Source: Acidobacteriota bacterium
GTDB taxonomy: Bacteria > Acidobacteriota > Terriglobia > Bryobacterales > Bryobacteraceae
Length of the DNA: 64,000 bases
NCBI GenBank assembly: GCA_017304135.1
Contig: JAFLBB010000001.1
Location: 1-64,000 of the forward strand
Reading direction: 5' to 3'
A program made the position numbers and the translations under genes. Numbering within the stretch: the first letter of the stretch is position 1; the number at the start of each line of letters is the position of its first letter. The notes beneath the pieces are model-generated. The model worked only from the letters and a program-made list of their open reading frames with translations, was not told the DNA's origin and ran no database searches. Positions 52,042 through 61,252 of the stretch are shown here, in pieces.

Positions 52042-52870
52042 GGGTGTGTTTCCCGGCGGCGAGCATGCGCTGGCGCGCCGCTTCATAGAGGATGACACTG
52101 GCGGCGACGGCGGCGTTGAGCGATTCCACGCCGGCGGTGGGGATGCGGACGTCGAGGGCGCAGCCGCGCATTTTGGCGCTCACGCCGTGGGCTTCGCTGC
52201 CGACGAGAAGGGCGCAGCGGCGGGTGAGATCCACCTGCTGGAGAGACTTCTCCCCGTGCGGGTCGGCGGCATACACATCGACGCGTCGCTGTTGCAGCGC
52301 GGCGCGGGCGACGTCGGCGTCCACTGTGTGCAGGAACGGCAGGCGGAAGAGCGATCCGGCCGAGGCGCGCAGCGTCTTGGCGTTGAACGGACTGACCGAA
52401 CCCTTGAGAAACATGGCTCCGGTGGCGCCGAAGGCCTCGGCGGTGCGGACCATGGTGCCGGCGTTGCCGGGGTCCTGCACGCCGTCGAGGATGAGGACGA
52501 ACGAGGTGCCGCGGAAGAGCTCGTCGACGGTCCAGGAGGGCGGCTCAACCAGGGCGATGACGCCTTGCGCCGACTCGGTGGAGACGACGGCCTGGAAGAG
52601 CTCATCGGGGACCACCTGGACCTGGGTGTGGCGCAGGCCTTTGACGTGCGTGGCCACAGCGGTGCCGACGCTTTCGGCGGCCAGCACGGCGCGGATGGGG
52701 CGGTTGGAGCGGATGGCTTCTTCGAGCAGGTGGAAGGTCTCGACGATGCAGCAACCGTCGGCGGTCAGTTCGCCGCGGGTGAGCGCACGGCGCACTTCGC
52801 GCAGCAGGGGGTTCTTGGCGCTGGTGATCTTTCGGGAAGTGAGCGTGCCGGGCGTCGTATGCTGAATCAT
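52028..52870 (-). CDS. TrmH/SpoU-family RNA 2'-O-methyltransferase
   Basis: 280 aa from ATG 52870. The N-terminal substrate-binding domain (ITSAKNPLLREVRRA) is followed by the SpoU methyltransferase domain with ILDGVQDPGNAGTMVRTAEAFG, LLVGSEAHGVS and the C-terminal IPTAGVESLNAAVAASVILYE knot motif. It methylates a ribose in rRNA or tRNA. The open frame upstream of the chosen start lies antisense to the YdcF gene and is not convincing. Confidence 0.92.
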   Translation of the reverse strand: MIQHTTPGTLTSRKITSAKNPLLREVRRALTRGELTADGCCIVETFHLLEEAIRSNRPIRAVLAAESVGTAVATHVKGLRHTQVQVVPDELFQAVVSTESAQGVIALVEPPSWTVDELFRGTSFVLILDGVQDPGNAGTMVRTAEAFGATGAMFLKGSVSPFNAKTLRASAGSLFRLPFLHTVDADVARAALQQRRVDVYAADPHGEKSLQQVDLTRRCALLVGSEAHGVSAKMRGCALDVRIPTAGVESLNAAVAASVILYEAARQRMLAAGKHTRESV

Positions 52871-52884
52871 AACGCAGAAGGCTG

Positions 52885-53493
52885 ATGCGCTTGCGATTCC
52901 CGCGGATCCATCCCGTGCTCGCGCTGGCCGGGGCGCTTGCCCTGGCGCTGCTGGCTGCCGGATTTGCGCGCACGACGATGGCGATCGCGCGGCAGTCGAC
53001 GGTGGATGAGGCGCGCGAGGCGGACGTGATTGTGGTGATGGGAGCGGCCGAGTACAGCGGGCGGCCCTCGCCCGTATTGCGTGCCCGGCTGGACCACGCA
53101 TTGGAACTGTGGCGTCGCAAGCTGGCCCCGCGCATCCTCACAACGGGCGGGGCGGGGGGCGATCCGGTGTTCACCGAGGGCGAGGTGGGGCGGACCTATC
53201 TCACGCAGCACGGCGTGCCGCCGGAAGCCGTGATTGTGGAACCGGAAGGGGAGTCGACCGCGCAATCGGCGCTGGCGGTGGGCGAACTGCTGCGGCGCAT
53301 GGGGTTGCACTCCTGCATTGTCGTCAGCGACGGCTACCATATCTTCCGCGCGAAACGTCTTTTGGAGAGCCGGGGCCTGGAGGTCTACGGCTCGCCGCGC
53401 CCGGACTCGGACAAAGAGGACTGGCGCAAGTGGAAGCTTTATTCGCGCCAGGCCGCGGGCTACATCCTCTGGTCGGTCGGCGTTGTCATTTGA
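52885..53493 (+). CDS. YdcF-like (DUF218) membrane protein
   Basis: 202 aa with an N-terminal membrane helix (VLALAGALALALLAAGFA) and a DUF218 domain: VIVVMGAAEYSGRPSPVL, TGGAGGDPVFTEGEVGRTYL, ESTAQSALAVGELL and VVSDGYHIFRAKRL. DUF218 proteins include ElyC/SanA and YdcF and are linked to envelope functions. Its start is 14 bases from the divergent TrmH-like gene. The following peptidase begins 16 bases after its stop, so they may be co-transcribed. Confidence 0.85.
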   Translation: MRLRFPRIHPVLALAGALALALLAAGFARTTMAIARQSTVDEAREADVIVVMGAAEYSGRPSPVLRARLDHALELWRRKLAPRILTTGGAGGDPVFTEGEVGRTYLTQHGVPPEAVIVEPEGESTAQSALAVGELLRRMGLHSCIVVSDGYHIFRAKRLLESRGLEVYGSPRPDSDKEDWRKWKLYSRQAAGYILWSVGVVI

Positions 53494-53509
53494 GTCAGGA
53501 AACGGATCT

Positions 53510-55450
53510 ATGAGAATTGCCCTTACCCTTCTGTTCACCACCCTCGCTTTCGGCCAAACGGGCTGGAGTCCGGCCCATTCGATGAAGTTCCGCGGCGTGA
53601 GCGACGTGACTCCCTCGCCCGACGGCAAGCATGTGGTGTGGTCGGAAACCTGGGCTGTGATCGAGGAAGAGAAGAGCGAGATGCGGACGCACATCTTCGC
53701 CGCGGGCGTGGATGGCTCGGGGCGAGTGCAACTGACGCGGGGCGAGAAGAGCGCGAAGGGACCGCAGTGGTCGAGCGACAGCCGTTGGGTTTACTTTTCG
53801 TCGGACCGCTCGGGGAAGCCGAATCTGTACCGCATCGCGATTGAAGGCGGCGAGGCTGAGCAGCTCACCGATTGGAAGGGGAATGGCGGGGCGTTTGCAC
53901 CCTCGCCCGATGGGAAATGGCTGGCCTGGATTGCCGCCGAAGAAGACAAGGAGGCGGAGAAGGGCAAGAAGCAAAAGACGGATTGGAAGGTGGTGGAGGC
54001 GGACCCCAAGAACCAGAGCCTGTGGCTGGTGCCGCTGGGCGGGGAGCTGCCGGCCAAGCCGCAACGGCTGACCGAGGCGAAGTTCCACGTGATGGAATTC
54101 CAGTGGTCGCCGGATTCGGCGCGGATTGCGTTCGTGCAGGCGCCGGAAGCGGGACTGAATGAGGCGTACCGGTCCGATGTATCCGAAATGGAGATTGCGA
54201 CCAAGCAGGCGCGGGTGATTGCGGGGACCGAGTTCCCCGAGACCGAACCGCAGTATTCGCCGGATGGACGTTATCTGGCGTTCCGGCGGGGTTCGGGTAA
54301 GCGCATGGGCGTGGATGCCCATCGCGTGATCCTGCTCACGCGGGCCAGCGGAGAACAGCGCCCACTGGCCGAGACCTTCGATGGCTCGCCGCAGCTGCTG
54401 GGCTGGACCGGCGCGGGGCTGCTGTATGTCGAGTCGCGCGGGACAAAGGGCGGCCTGCAGCTGCTGCCGCTCGATGCGCCGCCGCGCGATGTGTTTGTGC
54501 CGCAGCGGGGTATTTTGTACGCCTGGAAGCCGACGGGGACTCACATTGGGGTTTCGCTGCAAACCCCCGATGAGCCGCAGGAGGCGTATGTCATGCCGCT
54601 GACGGGCCGTCCGGCGCCGGTGCGTGTGAGCGCGGCGAACACAGGTGTGGCCCGCCCGCAATTGGGCCGCACGGAGGTGATCCGCTGGAAGAGCAAGGAT
54701 GGGCGCGAGATCGAAGGGCTGCTCACCTATCCGAAGGGCTACACGGCGGGGACGCGCGTGCCGCTGCTGCTCAACATTCACGGCGGGCCGTCGGGGGTGT
54801 TCACGGAGTCGTTCACCGGGGCGGCGGGCATCTACCCCATCGCGGCCTTTGCTGAAAAGGGAATTGCCGTATTGCGGCCGAATCCGCGCGGCTCCTCCGG
54901 CTATGGCGCGGCGGTGAGGCAGATGGTGGTGCAGGATTGGGGCGGCCTCGATGCGCAGGACCTGTTGACCGGCGTGGATCACCTGATCGGCATGGGCGTG
55001 GCCAATCCGGACAAGCTGGCCGTGATGGGCTGGAGCTATGGCGGCTACATGACGGCGTGGCTGGTGACGCAGACGACGCGCTTCAAAGCCGCCGCCGTGG
55101 GGGCCGGCATTACGAACACGGTGTCGATGTATGGAACGCAGGACATCCCCAAGGTGTTCGAAGACTACTTCGGCGGCACACCGTGGGAGCTGCCGAAGGT
55201 GTATGCCAAGAGCTCGCCGATGGAGTTTGTGAGCCGCGTGAAGACGCCGACGTTGATCCTGCATGGCGAGGCCGACCCGCGCGTTCCGGTGACGCAGGGC
55301 TACGAATTTCACCGCGCCCTGAAGCGGCAGGGGGTTCCTGTCGAGATGGTGGTGTATCCGCGCATGCCGCATGGCCCGAACGAGCCGAAGTTCACGCAAA
55401 ACATTGCGGAGCGGCATCTGGCCTGGGCCGAGAAGTGGCTTCTGCAGTAG
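53510..55450 (+). CDS. S9 family prolyl-oligopeptidase/acylaminoacyl peptidase, secreted
   Basis: 646 aa from ATG 53510, preceded by a GGAAACGG-like site and giving a signal peptide (RIALTLLFTTLAFGQ); the longer frame runs through the previous gene. Seven WD40-like beta-propeller repeats (PDGKHVVWSE, PQWSSDSRWVYFSSD, PDGRYLAFRR) fill residues 20-390. The C-terminal alpha/beta hydrolase has NIHGGPSG, GWSYGGYMTAW with the nucleophile Ser, ADPRVP and MPHGPNEP with the catalytic His. It degrades peptides in the periplasm or outside the cell. Confidence 0.93.
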   Translation: MRIALTLLFTTLAFGQTGWSPAHSMKFRGVSDVTPSPDGKHVVWSETWAVIEEEKSEMRTHIFAAGVDGSGRVQLTRGEKSAKGPQWSSDSRWVYFSSDRSGKPNLYRIAIEGGEAEQLTDWKGNGGAFAPSPDGKWLAWIAAEEDKEAEKGKKQKTDWKVVEADPKNQSLWLVPLGGELPAKPQRLTEAKFHVMEFQWSPDSARIAFVQAPEAGLNEAYRSDVSEMEIATKQARVIAGTEFPETEPQYSPDGRYLAFRRGSGKRMGVDAHRVILLTRASGEQRPLAETFDGSPQLLGWTGAGLLYVESRGTKGGLQLLPLDAPPRDVFVPQRGILYAWKPTGTHIGVSLQTPDEPQEAYVMPLTGRPAPVRVSAANTGVARPQLGRTEVIRWKSKDGREIEGLLTYPKGYTAGTRVPLLLNIHGGPSGVFTESFTGAAGIYPIAAFAEKGIAVLRPNPRGSSGYGAAVRQMVVQDWGGLDAQDLLTGVDHLIGMGVANPDKLAVMGWSYGGYMTAWLVTQTTRFKAAAVGAGITNTVSMYGTQDIPKVFEDYFGGTPWELPKVYAKSSPMEFVSRVKTPTLILHGEADPRVPVTQGYEFHRALKRQGVPVEMVVYPRMPHGPNEPKFTQNIAERHLAWAEKWLLQ

Positions 55451-55458
55451 GAGGCACG

Positions 55459-55752
55459 ATGTTCAGCAAGCTGATGAAGTGGTTCAGTTCGGACCGCAGC
55501 GAGGAGCCGCGGCCACTCTCCTCGAAACCAGAGCCGGAGATGCCCTCGGCGGCGGTCGCCATGCTGTGCGTGAGGGTGAAGGATGAGTTCAGCGCCACGC
55601 TGGACGAGCGGACGATGCGTGAGGTGGTGGGCCAATTGCGCCGGCGGCAGAAGATCGAGGCGATCAAGTTGATCCGTGAGAAGACGCGCCTCGGGCTGAA
55701 GGAGTCCAAGGACATCGCCGACGATCTGGAGACTGTGCTGAAGTGGGCCTGA
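55459..55752 (+). CDS. Small protein with ribosomal L7/L12 C-terminal-like domain
   Basis: 97 aa from ATG 55459, 8 bases after the peptidase stop behind GGAGG. The last 35 residues, IEAIKLIREKTRLGLKESKDIADDLE, match the C-terminal domain of ribosomal bL12, which binds translation factors. The N-terminal half is low in recognisable features and lacks the L12 dimerisation region, so this is not ribosomal protein L12 itself. The role is unknown. Confidence 0.7.
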   Translation: MFSKLMKWFSSDRSEEPRPLSSKPEPEMPSAAVAMLCVRVKDEFSATLDERTMREVVGQLRRRQKIEAIKLIREKTRLGLKESKDIADDLETVLKWA

Positions 55753-55775
55753 GGTGAGCGTGGCCGGGAGGGCGG

Positions 55776-56564
55776 CTACAGCTTAAGCAGGGAGCGCAGG
55801 CGCTTGGTTTGCACGCGGCTGACGGGGATCTCAGTGGCCTTCTTGTCGTCCATGCGGAGCTGGAAGCTCGACTTGAACCAGGGGATGACCTCGCGGATAC
55901 GGTTGATGTTCACGAGGTAGCTGCGGTGGACGCGCCAAAAGGTCTCCGGGTCGAGGTTGGACTGCAGCTCCTCGATTGTCCGGTAATTCGAAATTCCCTC
56001 ACACTGCGAACTGACGACGGTGATGAGGCCATCGTCGATGGTGGCGTAGACGATGTCCTGGGCGTCGACGATCAGGTTGCGCCCGCCGGACTTGATGAGG
56101 ACCTTGGTTCGCTGCAGAGCCGGCCTGCTGACGGGGGCCTCCGGAGCCGGGGCCGCGGCTTCGACGCGCAGGCGTTCGACGATGATGCGCTGGGCGCGAT
56201 CGATGGTTTGCTTGAGGCGGTCGCGGTCGATCGGCTTCAGGATGTAGTCGAGGGCTTCGAACTGGAAGGCCTCGACGGCGTATTGATCGTAGGCGGTGGC
56301 GAGCACGAAGTAGGGGATATGAGCCCCTTCGTCCTTCAGTTTGCGGATGACGCCCATGCCGTCGAGGCCGGGCATCTGGACGTCGAGGAAGACGAGGTCG
56401 GGCTCGAGGTCGAGGATCTTCTCCACGGCTTCGGGGCCATTGGAGGCCGTGGCTACGATATCGATCTCGGGAAAATCCTTGAGAAGGTAGGAGAGCTCGT
56501 CGGTTGCCAGCGGTTCGTCATCCGCGAGCAACGTAGAGATCGTCGCCACCGTGCGAGCCTGCAT
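55776..56564 (-). CDS. LytTR-type response regulator
   Basis: 262 aa. The receiver has the acidic pair in LLADDEP, the phosphate-acceptor Asp in LVFLDVQMPGLDG, the Thr/Ala region in VLATAYDQYA and the Lys in YILKPIDRDRL. After a linker the LytTR DNA-binding domain follows (DIVYATIDDGLITVVS, NYRTIEELQSNLDPETFWRVHRSYLVN). No histidine kinase is adjacent. The start is 73 bases from the divergent inositol synthase gene. Confidence 0.93.
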   Translation of the reverse strand: MQARTVATISTLLADDEPLATDELSYLLKDFPEIDIVATASNGPEAVEKILDLEPDLVFLDVQMPGLDGMGVIRKLKDEGAHIPYFVLATAYDQYAVEAFQFEALDYILKPIDRDRLKQTIDRAQRIIVERLRVEAAAPAPEAPVSRPALQRTKVLIKSGGRNLIVDAQDIVYATIDDGLITVVSSQCEGISNYRTIEELQSNLDPETFWRVHRSYLVNINRIREVIPWFKSSFQLRMDDKKATEIPVSRVQTKRLRSLLKL

Positions 56565-56637
56565 TCGATGCTAGTATATCAACTTGGTTTTTGGCCCTAA
56601 TTCAACTGCCCGCGAATAGTTTCAGGAGTATTACAAA

Positions 56638-57954
<1,317 letters not shown>

Positions 57955-57957
57955 AGG

Positions 57958-58944
57958 ATGCAGATCCTCGTCATCGGTGGCACGCAGTTCATTGGCCGCC
58001 ACCTGGTGGAATCACTTCTAGCCGCCGGACACAGTGTGACATTGCTTCACCGGAAGAGCCGGCGGCTTTTTCGTGGCCAGGTGGACCAGTTGCTGGCCGA
58101 CCGCGGCGATGAGCGGGCCGTGCGCGCCGTGCTGAAGGGCCGGCGCTTCGACGCCGTCTACGACAATGCCTACGATTGGGAGCGGGGGACGACGGCGGCG
58201 CAGGTTGGCTTCCTGGCCGAGGCGTGCCACCACACGAAACTGAAACGGTATGTGCTGACGTCGAGCGTGGCGGTGTATGGCGATGGGGCGCTGGGTTGCC
58301 GCGAGACGGCGCCGCTGGTGAAGGCTCCGGAGGGCAGTCCGTATGCCATCAACAAGGCCGAGAGCGAACGGCTGCTATTGCGGATGCATGAGCGGGCGGG
58401 GCTGCCGGCGGTGGCGCTGCGGCCGCCGTTTGTCTATGGGCCCGGCAACAACTTCTACCGTGAGCAGTATTTCTGGGATCGTCTGCGGCTGGGGCGTCCG
58501 GTGATCGTCCCCGGTGATGGGCGCGCGCCGATGCACTTTGTGTATGTGAAGGATCTTGTGCGGGTGGCGATGGAGTGCCTGACCAACGACGCCGCCGTGG
58601 GGCAGGCGTTCAACGTGGCGCACGAGGAGGCGATTTCGCAAAACGAAGCCATCCGGCTGATGGCGCGCGTGGCCGGTGTGAAGGCGGAGATCGTGCGTGT
58701 GCCGCGCAAGCGCATCGCCGCGGCGGGGGCCAGTCCGTTCACCGAACCCTATTACTTTGCGCAATACTTCGACATGGCTCCGATCACGGAGGACATCACG
58801 AAGGCGCGGCGGAAACTGGGATTTGCGCCCACCACACTGGAACAGGGCTTTGCCGAGACCTACCGCTGGTATCTGCGCACGCACAAGCCGCGCACGGACG
58901 GCTTTGAGTTTGAAGACACGCTGATGGGAAGGGCAGCCAAGTAA
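57958..58944 (+). CDS. NAD-dependent epimerase/dehydratase
   Basis: 328 aa. The Rossmann start is ILVIGGTQFIGRHLVESLL, with the catalytic Tyr-Lys pair in SPYAINKAESE and the downstream RPPFVYGPGNN, typical of extended SDR enzymes that act on nucleotide sugars. It is placed between inositol-phosphate synthase and a thiamine-diphosphate enzyme with gaps of 2-3 bases, so the three are likely one operon. The substrate is unknown. Confidence 0.87.
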   Translation: MQILVIGGTQFIGRHLVESLLAAGHSVTLLHRKSRRLFRGQVDQLLADRGDERAVRAVLKGRRFDAVYDNAYDWERGTTAAQVGFLAEACHHTKLKRYVLTSSVAVYGDGALGCRETAPLVKAPEGSPYAINKAESERLLLRMHERAGLPAVALRPPFVYGPGNNFYREQYFWDRLRLGRPVIVPGDGRAPMHFVYVKDLVRVAMECLTNDAAVGQAFNVAHEEAISQNEAIRLMARVAGVKAEIVRVPRKRIAAAGASPFTEPYYFAQYFDMAPITEDITKARRKLGFAPTTLEQGFAETYRWYLRTHKPRTDGFEFEDTLMGRAAK

Positions 58945-58946
58945 CC

Positions 58947-60608
58947 ATGACCGGAGCGGACCTCTTTGTTGACGCGCTGGCCAAGCTGGGCATCGGCGAG
59001 ATCTACACGCTGGTGGGCGACCACCTGAATGAAGTGTTGTCGGCGGCCGGGAAGCGCGGGCTGGACATTGTCGATTTCCGGCATGAATCGGGCGTGACGC
59101 ATGCCGCTGACGCCGTGGGCCGGTTGCGGCGGAAGCCGATCGTCTCGCTGGTGACGGGTGGCCCGGGCCATACGAACTCGCTCACGGGGCTGGCCACGGC
59201 CTACCAGGCGTGCAGTCCGCTGATTGCGGTGAGCGGCGCACCGTCGACGGCGCTGGCGGGGCGGCAGGTGTTTCAGGTGATCGACCAGGTGGGCATGGCG
59301 GCGCCGGTGTGCAAGTGGGCCGCGGCGCCGGCTTCGGCGGCACAGATTCCTTACTACCTGGGCCGCGCGTATCAGGAAGCGACCACGGGGCGGATGGGCC
59401 CGGTGCATCTGACGATTCCGGTAAACCTGTTTGAGGCGGAGGCGGCGGGCGCGGTGCTGCCGATGCAGGCGCCGGTGGCGGGGCCTGAAGCCGCACCGTC
59501 GAGCGCCGAGGTGGAGCGCGCTTTGGCTACGCTACGCGACGCGAAGAAGCCGGTTGTGATCGCCGGCAGCGGCGTATGGTGGGCCGACGCGGGTGCGGAG
59601 CTGAAAGAGTTTCTGCGCAAGACGTCGCTGCCGCTGTATACGGTGACTATGGCGCGCGGCGTGGTGCCGGACAGCCACAGGCTGTGTTTCGGCTATGCCG
59701 ATGGGGCGTTGAACAAGGCCATTCACAGGGCGTTTCGCGAGGCCGATGTCGTGCTGGTATTGGGCAAGCGTATCGATTACCGGCTGGCGATGGGTGGTCC
59801 GCGGCTGTTTGCGCCGGAGGCGAAGTTCATTCAGGTGGACCTGCATGGACCTGAGCTGGGCAACGCGCGGCCGATCGAGCAGGGCATCTGCGCTCATCTG
59901 AAGTCCACGCTGCGCATGATGAACGAGAGCATCGGCAAGGAGCCGTGGCCGGCCAACAACGCCTGGCTGCGCGCGCTGCGGAGCTACCGTACTGCCTGGA
60001 CGAAAGAGTTGGCGGCGATTGCCGCGGACCGCTCAGCGCCGATCCATCCAGCGGCGTTCTTTGCCGAACTGCGCGAGGCGCTGCCGGAGAACATCCTCTA
60101 CGCCTGGGATGGCGGCGATTTTATTCACTGGGGCCGGGCGACACTCGCGGCCGAGCGCGCCGGAACGTGGCTGCGGCTGGGTCCGCTGGGTACGATTGGT
60201 TCGGCGCTGCCGAATTCGATTGCACTGCAACGGGAGTTTCCCGATGAGCCGGTGGTGATGATCACGGGCGACGGTTCGCTGGGGTTTTACCTGGCGGAGT
60301 TGGACACGCTGGTGCGGCACAAGCTGCCGGTGGTGATCATCGTGGGCAACGACGCCGGGTGGGGTCTGGAGCGCGAACTGCAGGGCGAGTTATGCGGTTC
60401 GACGGTGGCTTGCGAACTGCGGCCGACGCGCTACGATTTGATTATGCAAGGCTTCGGCGGACGAGGCGAGAACATTGAAACGCTCTCGCAGGTGGGGCCC
60501 GCCCTGAAGCGCGCATTTGCATCCCGCCAACCATACCTGTTAAACGTGAATGTGCGGGGAGCCCGGTCGCCGTTCACCGAATGGCAGATCGGCGGAAAGA
60601 AGAAGTGA
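58947..60608 (+). CDS. Thiamine diphosphate-dependent enzyme (acetolactate synthase-like)
   Basis: 553 aa. The N-terminal TPP domain contains DFRHESGVTHAADA with the catalytic Glu and TGGPGHTNSLTGLATAY. The central domain is a Rossmann-like region (VVIAGSGVWWADAG), and the C-terminal TPP domain has ITGDGSLGFYLAELDTL and the GNDAGWG metal site. It resembles acetolactate synthase/benzoylformate decarboxylase-type enzymes; sequence alone does not fix the substrate. The next gene overlaps its stop. Confidence 0.88.
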   Translation: MTGADLFVDALAKLGIGEIYTLVGDHLNEVLSAAGKRGLDIVDFRHESGVTHAADAVGRLRRKPIVSLVTGGPGHTNSLTGLATAYQACSPLIAVSGAPSTALAGRQVFQVIDQVGMAAPVCKWAAAPASAAQIPYYLGRAYQEATTGRMGPVHLTIPVNLFEAEAAGAVLPMQAPVAGPEAAPSSAEVERALATLRDAKKPVVIAGSGVWWADAGAELKEFLRKTSLPLYTVTMARGVVPDSHRLCFGYADGALNKAIHRAFREADVVLVLGKRIDYRLAMGGPRLFAPEAKFIQVDLHGPELGNARPIEQGICAHLKSTLRMMNESIGKEPWPANNAWLRALRSYRTAWTKELAAIAADRSAPIHPAAFFAELREALPENILYAWDGGDFIHWGRATLAAERAGTWLRLGPLGTIGSALPNSIALQREFPDEPVVMITGDGSLGFYLAELDTLVRHKLPVVIIVGNDAGWGLERELQGELCGSTVACELRPTRYDLIMQGFGGRGENIETLSQVGPALKRAFASRQPYLLNVNVRGARSPFTEWQIGGKKK

Positions 60609-61228
60609 CCGATACGCCCGGTGCAGGACGGCAATCCGAATCCACCGAGCAGGTGACGCGCCTGCTGGTGGAGTTGAACAACGGCAACCAGGGTGCCATC
60701 GAATCGCTGATGCCGCTGGTGTACGACGAGTTGCGCCGGATTGCCGCGCGCCACCTGAACCGCGAGCGGCCTGACCACACGCTGCAGCCGACGGCGCTGG
60801 TGCACGAGGCCTATATGCGGCTGGTGGACCAGCGTTCGCCGCACTGGCAGAACCGGCTTCATTTCATGAGCGTGGCCGCGACGATGATGCGGCGCGTGTT
60901 GATTGACCATGCCAAGGCGCGCCACCGCGTGCGGCGAGGCGGGGCCAACCAGCAGCGGGTATTGCTGGAAGACAATCTGGCCGGGACGGACAACCGCGTG
61001 TTGGAGGTGCTGGCCATTGATGAGGCGCTGGACAAGCTGGCGGCGCTCGATGCGCAGCAGGCGCGCGTGGTGGAGCTGCGGTTCTTTGGCGGGCTAAGCG
61101 TGGAGGAGACGGCCCAGGTGATGGGGGTCTCGACGCCGACGGTCAAACGGTACGCCAACTCGGCGCGGGCATTTCTGCACCGCGAGATGCGGCGCGACGG
61201 ATCCGAACCAGGAGCCACGGCTCCCTGA
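60605..61228 (+). CDS. ECF-type sigma factor (Sig-70_X6 type)
   Basis: About 207 aa from GTG 60605, which overlaps the previous stop by 4 bases after a GGAAAGAAG site; ATG 60581 (215 aa) is the alternative. Region 2 is visible as VYDELRRIAARHLNRERPDHTLQPTALVHEAYMRL (split motif RRIAARHL and TALVHEAYMRL), and region 4 as ARVVELRFFGGLSVEETAQVMGVSTPTVKR. This subtype is typically followed by a serine/threonine kinase in Acidobacteria, as here. Confidence 0.9.
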   Translation: MTDTPGAGRQSESTEQVTRLLVELNNGNQGAIESLMPLVYDELRRIAARHLNRERPDHTLQPTALVHEAYMRLVDQRSPHWQNRLHFMSVAATMMRRVLIDHAKARHRVRRGGANQQRVLLEDNLAGTDNRVLEVLAIDEALDKLAALDAQQARVVELRFFGGLSVEETAQVMGVSTPTVKRYANSARAFLHREMRRDGSEPGATAP

Positions 61229-61252
61229 GACTGCGCGTACATTGACTAGGGC

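Noticed and set aside
50869-52095. Plus-strand open frame opposite rarA
   Set aside because: Gly/Ala/Val-rich antisense frame over a clear RarA gene; no domain.
53495-55417. Long minus-strand open frame opposite the S9 peptidase
   Set aside because: It is exactly antisense to a gene with complete propeller repeats and hydrolase motifs. Its composition (Arg/His/Pro-rich) has no domain resemblance; GC-rich genes often leave such open antisense frames.
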